Of a stretch of DNA of 64,000 nucleotides, positions 44,948 to 52,600 are shown piece after piece (position 1 is the first letter of the stretch; every line of letters begins with the position of its first letter). Origin of the DNA: Micromonospora luteifusca (lineage in GTDB: Bacteria; Actinomycetota; Actinomycetes; Mycobacteriales; Micromonosporaceae); NCBI RefSeq assembly GCF_016907275.1, contig NZ_JAFBBP010000001.1:1426001-1490000 (forward strand), given 5' to 3'. The notes beneath the pieces were generated by a model that had not been told where the DNA came from, searched no databases, and saw only the letters and a program-made list of their open reading frames with translations. Made by a program: the position numbers and the translations under genes.

Positions 44948-46156
44948 ATGGGTCACGTGACTTCGACCTGGGTGGAACCCTCCAACACGGCGACGGCTCT
45001 GCTGCTGCTCGGCCGGGGCAGCGACCCCGACACCGAGCGTGGCGTCGAGTGTCCGGGCGACCTGCCGGCGCCCAGCGATCCGGATCTGGTGGCCCGAGCC
45101 ACGGCCGCCAAGGCCAAGCTGGGAAGCAAGGTCTTCGTGCTGGGGCACCACTACCAGCGCGACGAGGTGATCCAGTTCGCTGACGTGACCGGCGACTCGT
45201 TCAAGCTGGCCCGGGAGGCCGCGGCCCGCCCGGACGCGGAGTACATCGTCTTCTGCGGTGTGCACTTCATGGCCGAGAGCGCCGACATCCTCACCACCGA
45301 CTCCCAGCGGGTGATCCTGCCGGACCTCGCGGCGGGCTGCTCGATGGCGGACATGGCGGTCCTGGGCCAGGTCGAGGCCGCCTGGGACACCCTGACCGAG
45401 CTGGGCATCGCCGGCGAGACCGTCCCGGTGACGTACATGAACTCCTCGGCCGACATCAAGGGCTTCGTCGGCCGTAACGGCGGCGTGGTCTGCACCTCGT
45501 CCAACGCCAAGCGCGCCCTGGACTGGGCGTTCGAGCAGGGGTCGAAGGTGCTCTTCCTGCCCGACCAGCACCTGGGCCGCAACACGGCGGTGCTGGAGAT
45601 GGGCCTGTCGTTGGACGACTGCGTGCTCTACGACCCGCACAAGCCCGGTGGCGGGCTCACACCGGAGCAGCTACGCGACGCCAAGATGATCCTCTGGCGG
45701 GGGCACTGCTCGGTGCACGGCCGGTTCACCCTCGAGAGCGTCAACGACGTACGGGAGCGGGTGCCCGGGGTCAACGTGCTGGTCCACCCGGAGTGCCGGC
45801 ACGAGGTGGTCACCGCCGCCGACTACGTCGGCTCCACCGAATACATCATCAAGGCGGTCGAGGCGGCTCCGGCCGGTTCGGCGTGGGCGCTCGGCACCGA
45901 GCTGAACCTGGTCCGCCGGCTCGCGCTGGCACACCCGGACAAGCAGATCATGTTCCTGGACAAGGCCGTCTGCTACTGCTCGACGATGAACCGGATCGAT
46001 CTGCCGCACCTGGTCTGGGCTCTTGAGGAGCTGGTCGCGGGCCGGGTCGTCAATCAGATCACCGTGGACGCCGACACCGCGCACCACGCCCGGGTCGCGC
46101 TGGACCAGATGCTCGCCCTGCCGGGCGCGGACACCCCGGCGCCGACCGCGTCCTGA
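44948..46156 (+). CDS. nadA: Quinolinate synthase
   Basis: The 402-residue enzyme condenses iminoaspartate with dihydroxyacetone phosphate to quinolinate in NAD synthesis and holds a 4Fe-4S cluster. Cluster Cys are in FCGVHFMAES, HPECRHEV and KAVCYCSTMN. Other features: FVLGHHYQRDEVIQFADVTGDSF, TYMNSSADIKGFVG, CTSSNAKRAL and FLPDQHLGRN. ATG 44948 or GTG 44957 is the start; neither has a clear ribosome site. nadB and nadC are not next to it in this window. Confidence 0.94.
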   Translation: MGHVTSTWVEPSNTATALLLLGRGSDPDTERGVECPGDLPAPSDPDLVARATAAKAKLGSKVFVLGHHYQRDEVIQFADVTGDSFKLAREAAARPDAEYIVFCGVHFMAESADILTTDSQRVILPDLAAGCSMADMAVLGQVEAAWDTLTELGIAGETVPVTYMNSSADIKGFVGRNGGVVCTSSNAKRALDWAFEQGSKVLFLPDQHLGRNTAVLEMGLSLDDCVLYDPHKPGGGLTPEQLRDAKMILWRGHCSVHGRFTLESVNDVRERVPGVNVLVHPECRHEVVTAADYVGSTEYIIKAVEAAPAGSAWALGTELNLVRRLALAHPDKQIMFLDKAVCYCSTMNRIDLPHLVWALEELVAGRVVNQITVDADTAHHARVALDQMLALPGADTPAPTAS

Positions 46157-46368
46157 TCACGATCCGTAGTGCTCTTGGTACGCAAAAGCGCCGGATCACC
46201 GATTAATGCCACACACGCCGATGTGACCGAGTCCTTTTTCGTCACCGAGGGCTATGCTGCCGGAGCGACGACACACGCGGGCCGTTTCAACTTGGCCGCA
46301 TTCGGGGTAGCGACAACGTTCAGGCTCCCCCCCAACAACACGGCAGCACCGACGCGCTGGAGGTTGCG

Positions 46369-47724
46369 TTGACCGACGACGTCCTGGTCGTACACGGAGG
46401 CACTCCGCTTGAAGGGCGGATCCGCGTGCGCGGCGCGAAGAACCTGGTTTCGAAGGCGATGGTCGCCGCGCTACTCGGCGACAGCCCGAGCCGACTGTTC
46501 GACGTGCCGAAGATCCGCGACGTCGAGGTGGTCCGGGGTCTGCTCGGCCTGCACGGCGTCAAGGTCACCGACGGCACCGAGGACGGCGAGCTCGTCTTCG
46601 ACCCGGCGAACGTGGAGAGCGCCAGCACCGATCAGATCAACGTGCACGCCGGTTCCAGCCGGATCCCGATCCTGTTCTGCGGCCCGCTGCTGCACCGGCT
46701 CGGGCACGCGTTCATCCCGGATCTGGGCGGCTGCCACATCGGCCCGCGCCCGATCGACTTCCACCTGCAGGCGCTGCGGGAGTTCGGCGCCACGGTCGAC
46801 AAGCGGCCGGAGGGTCTGCACCTGTCCGCGCCGAACGGGCTGCACGGCACCAAGTTCGCCCTGCCGTACCCGAGCGTCGGCGCCACCGAGCAGGTGCTGC
46901 TGACCGCGGTGATGGCCGAGGGCGTCACCGAGCTGCGCAACGCCGCGGTGGAGCCGGAGATCATCGACCTGATCTGCATCCTGCAGAAGATGGGCGCGAT
47001 CATCAAGGTCCACACCGACCGGGTGATCGAGATTCAGGGCGTGCCGAAGCTGCACGGCTACACCCACCGGCCGATCCCGGACCGGATCGAGGCGGCGAGC
47101 TGGGCGGCCGCCGCCCTGGCGACCCGTGGTCACGTCGAGGTGCTCGGCGCACAGCAGGCCGACATGATGACCTTCCTGAACATCTTCCGCTCGGTCGGCG
47201 GCGAGTACGAGGTCACCGACGCGCGCGCGCCGAAGCTGGGCGACCCGGGCCAGGAGGGCGGCATCCGCTTCTGGCACCCGGGCGGCGAGCTGAACGCGGT
47301 GGCGCTGGAGACCGACGTGCACCCCGGTTTCATGACCGACTGGCAGCAGCCGCTGGTCGTGGCGCTCACTCAGGCCCGCGGCCTGTCGATCGTCCACGAG
47401 ACGGTCTACGAGCAGCGGCTGGGCTACACCGAGGCGCTCAACTCGATGGGCGCCAACATCCAGGTCTACCGGGACTGCCTCGGCGGCACCCCGTGCCGCT
47501 TCGGCCGGCGCAACTTCAAGCACTCGGCCGTGATCGCCGGGCCGAGCAAGCTGCACGCCGCCGACCTGGTCATCCCGGACCTGCGGGCCGGGTTCAGCCA
47601 CCTGATCGCGGCGCTCGCGGCCGAGGGCACCTCCCGGGTGTACGGCGTCGACCTGATCAACCGGGGCTACGAGGACTTCGAGGCGAAGCTCGCCGACCTG
47701 GGCGCGCACGCCGAGCGTCCGTAA
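46369..47724 (+). CDS. murA: UDP-N-acetylglucosamine 1-carboxyvinyltransferase
   Basis: The 451-residue EPT-fold enzyme transfers enolpyruvate to UDP-GlcNAc, the first committed step of peptidoglycan synthesis. Features: RVRGAKNLVSKAMVAALL with the substrate-binding Lys-Asn, the catalytic loop GGCHIGPRPIDFH with Cys at about residue 122 (the fosfomycin target), and PYPSVGATEQVLLTAVMA. The TTG start at 46369 is supported by GGAGG five bases upstream. The 212-base gap before it holds no gene; TATGCT near 46253 could be a -10 box. The substrate-loop Cys predicts fosfomycin sensitivity of this enzyme. Confidence 0.94.
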   Translation: MTDDVLVVHGGTPLEGRIRVRGAKNLVSKAMVAALLGDSPSRLFDVPKIRDVEVVRGLLGLHGVKVTDGTEDGELVFDPANVESASTDQINVHAGSSRIPILFCGPLLHRLGHAFIPDLGGCHIGPRPIDFHLQALREFGATVDKRPEGLHLSAPNGLHGTKFALPYPSVGATEQVLLTAVMAEGVTELRNAAVEPEIIDLICILQKMGAIIKVHTDRVIEIQGVPKLHGYTHRPIPDRIEAASWAAAALATRGHVEVLGAQQADMMTFLNIFRSVGGEYEVTDARAPKLGDPGQEGGIRFWHPGGELNAVALETDVHPGFMTDWQQPLVVALTQARGLSIVHETVYEQRLGYTEALNSMGANIQVYRDCLGGTPCRFGRRNFKHSAVIAGPSKLHAADLVIPDLRAGFSHLIAALAAEGTSRVYGVDLINRGYEDFEAKLADLGAHAERP

Positions 47725-47788
47725 CGTGCAACACCTTCCGTCCGCTACGACAGCTCCAATTCGACGCGTCGAGACCTGGAGCCGTCGG

Positions 47789-47816
47789 CCCGGTGCACCG
47801 CGATGTGCACCGGGCG
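47789..47816. terminator. Hairpin between murA and the DUF3043 gene
   Basis: GCCCGGTGCAC (47789-47799) pairs with GTGCACCGGGC (47806-47816), an 11-bp perfect stem with a six-base loop, 65 bases after murA. It ends 12 bases ahead of the DUF3043 -10 box, so it could be a murA terminator or an operator. Confidence 0.6.
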
Positions 47817-47828
47817 CGGACCGTTGGC

Positions 47829-47834
47829 TACCCT
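47829..47834 (+). promoter_or_regulatory. -10 box of a leaderless promoter for the DUF3043 gene
   Basis: TACCCT ends six bases before GTG 47841; no ribosome site is present. Confidence 0.5.
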
Positions 47835-47840
47835 TGCCGC

Positions 47841-48434
47841 GTGCCGTCGCTCTTTCGCCGCAAATCCACTGACCTCGTCGACGAGGCCGTCTCCTCGGTG
47901 ACCCCCGAGGAGACCGCCGAGCGTTCCCGGGGTTACACCCCGGCCAAGGGTCGGGAGACGCCGAAGCGGCCGACCGTCGGCCGCCGCCCGGCCGGCCCCA
48001 GCCGCCCCCTCACCAAGGAGGAGGAGCGGGAGCGCCGTCGTCAACTGCGCACCGAGGCCGCGTCGGAGTTCCGCCGCGAGGGCGGCCCCCGCGACCGTGG
48101 CCCGGAGCGGCTGCTGGCCCGCAACGTCGTCGACTCCCGTCGTACCGTCGGCACCTGGTTCTTCGGCGGGGCGTTGATCGTGCTGATCGGGTCGAACGCG
48201 GCCATGCCGCCGCTGGTCCGGTTGATCTCCAACGTGCTCTGGGGCGCGCTGGCCCTGGGCGTGGTCGTCGACTCGGTGCTGATCTGCCGCAAGATCAGCA
48301 AGCTGGTCCGGGAGCGCTTCCCGAAGTCCGACCAGCGGATGGGCTCGCTCTTCCTCTACGCGGTCATGCGGTCGATCACGTTCCGGCGGATGCGCGCCCC
48401 CGCCCCCCAGGTCAAGCTCGGCGACAAGGTCTGA
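47841..48434 (+). CDS. DUF3043 membrane protein
   Basis: The 197-residue protein has a basic, charged N-terminal half (RSRGYTPAKGRETPKRPTVG, LTKEEERERRRQLRTE) and two transmembrane helices at about 100-120 and 125-145, then SDQRMGSLFLYAVMRSITFRRMRAP. This is the actinobacterial DUF3043 family, which includes M. tuberculosis Rv2206, also located by cobT and glycerate kinase genes. Function is not known. The N-terminal part should face the cytoplasm. Confidence 0.85.
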   Translation: MPSLFRRKSTDLVDEAVSSVTPEETAERSRGYTPAKGRETPKRPTVGRRPAGPSRPLTKEEERERRRQLRTEAASEFRREGGPRDRGPERLLARNVVDSRRTVGTWFFGGALIVLIGSNAAMPPLVRLISNVLWGALALGVVVDSVLICRKISKLVRERFPKSDQRMGSLFLYAVMRSITFRRMRAPAPQVKLGDKV

Positions 48435-48478
48435 CCCGACGCCGGTCGGACGGGGCGCGATTCCCCCCACGTACCCGC

Positions 48479-48517
48479 CAAGATCCGCACAACTTCCCCG
48501 AAGTTGTGCGGATCTTG
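48479..48517. repeat. Perfect 18-bp inverted repeat after the DUF3043 gene
   Basis: CAAGATCCGCACAACTTC (48479-48496) and its exact complement (48500-48517) flank only CCC, so the RNA hairpin would be very stable. It lies 45 bases after the DUF3043 stop and is probably its terminator, although the sequence is AT-richer than usual stems here. A CTTT follows the stem. Confidence 0.85.
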
Positions 48518-48636
48518 CTTTGGGTGGGCTGCAGCGTTCGACACCGTCCGCGAGGGCAAGCACGCCGTGCGGCATCCGGGCGTCCGCTGTTCGTTGTACC
48601 GTGCGCTTGGTTCATCATGCTGAACAGGCTGATGCT

Positions 48637-48652
48637 GTTCGTCGCAACGAAC
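48637..48652. promoter_or_regulatory. Candidate autoregulatory operator of the XRE-cupin gene
   Basis: GTTCGT-CGCA-ACGAAC is a perfect palindrome 22 bases before the ATG. Related GTTC/GAAC half-sites (GTTCGTTG at 48589-48596 and GTTCA/TGAAC at 48610-48625) lie upstream, so two or three repressor sites are possible. Confidence 0.55.
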
Positions 48653-48674
48653 GCTGATCCGATGGAGCGAACGC

Positions 48675-49235
48675 ATGCCTCCGGAACCTGCCGCCCCGCT
48701 GGCCACGATCGCCGCCGCCCTGCGCCGGGAGCGGGAGCGGGTCGGCGTTTCGCTGACCGAACTCGCCCGCCGGGCGGGGGTGGCGAAGTCCACGCTCTCC
48801 CAACTGGAGTCGGGCACCGGCAATCCGAGCGTGGAGACGCTCTGGGCGTTGGGCGAGGCACTCGGCGTGCCGTTCAGCCGGCTGGTGGAGCCGCACCACG
48901 AGGGCGTACGGGTGATCCGGGCAGGGGACGGGCCTCGGGTCCGCTCCGAGCACGCCGACTTCACCGGGACGCTGCTCAGTGCCGGGGCGACACACCTGCG
49001 CCGGGACGTCTACCTGATCGAGTTGGAACCGGGCGCGGTCCGAGCCGCCGACGGGCACGCCCCGCGCAGCGTCGAACACGTGGTGGTCGCCGCGGGCCGA
49101 CTGCGGGTCGGCCCGGAGGCGGCCTCGGTCGAGTTGGCCCCCGGCGACTACGCCACGTTCCCCGGTGACGCCCCGCACCGCTACGAGGCGCTCACTCCCG
49201 GCACGTTCGCCGTCCTCATCCTGGAGCATCCCTGA
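48675..49235 (+). CDS. XRE-family regulator with C-terminal cupin
   Basis: The 186-residue protein has an XRE helix-turn-helix (about 10-65; RERERVGVSLTELARRAGVA, STLSQLESGTGNPSVETLWA) and a small cupin barrel (about 105-180; SVEHVVVAAGRLRVG, LAPGDYATFPGDAPHRYEAL). The cupin lacks most metal ligands of enzymes and would bind an effector. XRE-cupin proteins are often repressors of amino-acid exporters or catabolic genes next to them, but neither is seen here. Palindromic GTTCGT/ACGAAC sites in front point to autoregulation. Confidence 0.9.
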   Translation: MPPEPAAPLATIAAALRRERERVGVSLTELARRAGVAKSTLSQLESGTGNPSVETLWALGEALGVPFSRLVEPHHEGVRVIRAGDGPRVRSEHADFTGTLLSAGATHLRRDVYLIELEPGAVRAADGHAPRSVEHVVVAAGRLRVGPEAASVELAPGDYATFPGDAPHRYEALTPGTFAVLILEHP

Positions 49236-49479
49236 CCGAGGGCGACGTTCAGCCCGAGCCGGGCCGTCGCCGAATGCGGTATGGTCGAAGACCAGATTGG
49301 GTTATAAGACCAAATGTCCGAAACCATTGGGATAACGTTTGCACCCGTGGGCGGCGCCACAGTGGCGGTGAGCGAGCCCACGCCGTTACCCTCCATCCGC
49401 AGCCACGGCCTGCCGGTGCAGGCGACCTGACCGGCACGCGAGGCCCCAGCGCGACAATTTGCAACGAGGTGACAACGCC
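49236..49479. other. Gap ahead of the repeat-rich gene, promoter-like AT patch
   Basis: Bases 49279-49345 are AT-rich for this chromosome and include TTATAA (49302-49307) and GGGATAACGTTTGCA (49329 on), which contains an AACGTT core like LacI-type operators. It is a likely promoter region for the giant gene. I see no gene and no riboswitch fold here. Confidence 0.35.
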
Positions 49480-49623
49480 GTGAGCGAGCGGACGCGAGCC
49501 GGCCACCGGGGCGTGGCAGGCGGCGACCGGACGCCCGGCGGTCACCCGGCGCCGGCTGCGAGACGCTCACCTCCAGCGGGAATCGGCCGAGTGGCCGGGT
49601 GTGGCGACGGGCCCCGCCGATGA
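49480..49623 (+). CDS. Possible 47-residue leader ORF overlapping the giant gene
   Basis: GTG 49480 lies eight bases after GAGGTG, a good ribosome site, and encodes VSERTRAGHRGVAGGD..., ending at TGA 49621-49623, which overlaps the next ATG as ATGA. The giant gene itself has no ribosome site at 49620, so translation through this leader would explain how it is initiated. The peptide is Arg/Pro-rich without recognisable fold. Confidence 0.45.
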   Translation: MSERTRAGHRGVAGGDRTPGGHPAPAARRSPPAGIGRVAGCGDGPRR

Positions 49624-52600
49624 GCGGCCGCTACACCGACCCGTGGCCGGACCCGAACGAGCCGTCCTGGGTGGTCGAACCGACCACCGAATGGCACCCC
49701 CAGTTCCCCGGCCAGCGCTACCCCGGCGACATCGGCATGCCCCACCAGCCGCCGCCGCGTGGCCGGGCGACCGTGACCGGCCGGGCCGAGGTGCCGCCGC
49801 TCGCGCCCACCCGCCCGGACGGCACCTACCTCGGCCGGTCCTGGGCCGACGAACCACCGGCAGAGCCGGCACCCCACAGCCGATCCTGGGTGGACGACGA
49901 GCCGGGCGAGACACCGACCTACGGCCGACCCAGGTCCGACGAGCGCCCGACCGACGCGTCCAGCCTCGGCCGGCCCGACGGCGCAGACTCCCGCCACTAC
50001 GACCACGAGCCGTACCGCCGGCCCCTACCCGAACCGCCCCGCCGCGACGACCGCCGCTCCCCCGAGTCGGACCGGCGTACCGCCTGGTCCGACCGACGCC
50101 CCGCCGACGAGCGAGGACCGGCGCGCGAGGCCGCCTGGCACCGGGACCAACCCACTTCCGAGCGGTACGACAGCCGCCGCCCGCGACAGGAGCCGACCGA
50201 GTGGGACCGGGGCCACCCGGGCACTCGACCGGTCTCCCCCGCACCCCGGTCCGATTCCGGCCGGGTGCCGGAGCCGGACGATGCGCCGCGTCGGCGCGGC
50301 ACGCAGGAACGACCGGCCGCCGGTTACGAGCGGCACCCCGGCGACGGGTACGGCGTACGACCCACCCGGGACCACGACGGCCGGATGACCGACGACCGGG
50401 TCTCCGACGCCGCCGACCCGTGGGCGCCCGTGGACGGCGGCACGCGGTACCGCGCCGACGGGTACCCGGACCGGGCCGCCGACGACGTCCGCCGCCCGGA
50501 ACGGCGCTACCGCCCGGACGAGGGGGCCGGAGCGGCACCGCCCCCCAACGGTGGACGACGGCACCGGCCCGAGCCGGAGATGCCCGAACAACCCCGCCGC
50601 GACGACGAGCGGCGCCGGCCCGACCCCGACCCGCACCGGCAACAGCCCCGCGAGAGCGCGGCCCGCGCCGAGGCGTACCCGGACCGGCGTCCCCGCGAGG
50701 AGGTCCGGCCGGACGCGTACCGCGAAGACGGACGTCGCGAGAACGTGTACCGCGAGGATCGGCCTCGCGACAACGGGCACCGTGAGGATCGGCCGCAGCC
50801 CGGCCAACGGCCGGACGGAGGCCTGCCCTGGCCGCCACCGGGTCCGCTGCGCCCGGACCGCAGCCGCGAGTCGGACCGCCGCACCGAACCGCACCGCACC
50901 GCGGACCCACACCGCATCCCGGAGCCCCACCGCACGCCGGACCCGCACCGCACGCCGGACCCGCACCGCAGCGCCGAGCCGGTTGTCCCGCCGCGCCCGG
51001 CTGCCCGGCCCGAGCGACCAGCGGCCACCCCGTCCCGGTACGAGGACCGACCCGTGCGCCCAGCCGCGACGGCACCGCCGGCACCGGTCTCGGCCGGCCG
51101 CGCTGTGCCGGTCCCGCCGGTTGCCCCGGAGCGACCGGTCCCGCCGGCGCCCGTCTCCCCCGCCGCACCCGGCCGAGATCGACCGGTGTCATCGGTGCCC
51201 GTCTCCCCCGCCGCGCCCAGCCGAGACCGACCGGTGTCATCGGTGCCCGTCTCCCCCGCCGCACCCAGCCGAGACCGACCGGTGTCGGCCGCTCCGGTAT
51301 CCCCTGCCGCCGACGTACCCATCTCGGGTCCACCTGCCGCACGCCTTCGGCTGGAGTACCTGCCCGCGCCAGTGGACCCGCCGATCGCCGACGAGCGCTC
51401 GGATGTCCCGTCGGCTGGGCACAGGACACCAACCGAAGCGGCACCGGCTGCCGGGGCGCACCCCACCCCACCACCGCGCTACCCCGGCCCGGACAACGGG
51501 GACCGCCCGGTGGACCATCGGCGCGGCGGGGATCCGACCCCAGACCGCCACCGGGTCGGCGGCACGCCGGGTACCACCGCGCCGAGCGACCATCGCCCGG
51601 CCCCGCCGGAGCGCCCGTTCCCGTCGGACCGACCGGCCCCGTCGGACCGACCGCAAACCTCGGACCGACCGCACGCCCCCGAACGACCGTTCGCGCCGCA
51701 GCGCCCGCACTCGTCGGAGCCGGCGGACCCGACGGCCGCGGCACGCCCGGCGGTCGCGCCGCCGCCAACCTGGCAGGTCCCGGACCCGACATCTGCGGCC
51801 CCAACGTCTGCGGCCCCGGCCCCTGCGGCCCCAACGTCTGTGGCCCCAACGTCTGCGGCTCCGACGTCTGCGGCTCCGACGTCTGCGGCTCCGGCGTCTG
51901 CGGCTCCGGAGCCTTTGGTCGAGGACGCCGGGGTGGCGCTTCCGCTGGCCCCTGGGACACCGCGCCGCTACGTACCGCCGCCGCCCTCGGAGGGGCCGGT
52001 CGCCCCCGTTCGGGCGTCGGAGGAGGTCCCGGGCACCCGTGGGCCGGACGCGTGGTTCAGCCCCGCTCAGCCGGCCGAGACCGACCAGGGCGAGCCTGCG
52101 ACGGACCGGCAGTCGGCCGACTTCACCGACGACGAGTCGACGGCGGGCGACCCCGGCCTCTCCACCTCGCCGACCACTGTGGACACGGATCCGTCGACAT
52201 CGACCGTCAACGTCCATCGCGACCTGGTCGACGAACCCACCGACGGGTCGGCACCGACCGACGCCCCCGCGCCGCTTGCTCGCCCGACCTCCAGCGCCCC
52301 CAGCGCCTGGGCGGACGACCCGGTCGACGATGCACCGGCAACCGTCGAGCCAGGATCGGTGGAGGGCGACCGGCCCATCTCCGGCGTGCCTGCCATCGCG
52401 CTACCGCACCACCGGGCCGAAGCCGCCGCCGAGGCCGCGCACCAGCCGGCCGCCGCTCGTCCGGTCGGAGACGACGCCGAGCCGATTGAGCACGACCCGA
52501 CCGACGACGCCGAGCCGCACAACCGGCCGCCGGACGCGGAGGACATCCCGGCCACCGCAGGGCCGACGGACGACGCCGAGCCGCACAACCGGCCGCTGGA

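Noticed and set aside
49236..49479. Riboswitch (ydaO or TPP type) in the giant gene leader
   Set aside because: Some GC-rich stems can be drawn, but none of the conserved core sequences of these classes is there.
49567..51960. 797-codon open frame on the minus strand opposite the giant gene
   Set aside because: It is an Arg/Gly/Pro-rich antisense shadow of GC-rich repeats, without ribosome site or recognisable domain; the plus-strand frame has TPR-like and WG domains. The minus frames at 52067-53713 and 50025-50966 are rejected for the same reason.
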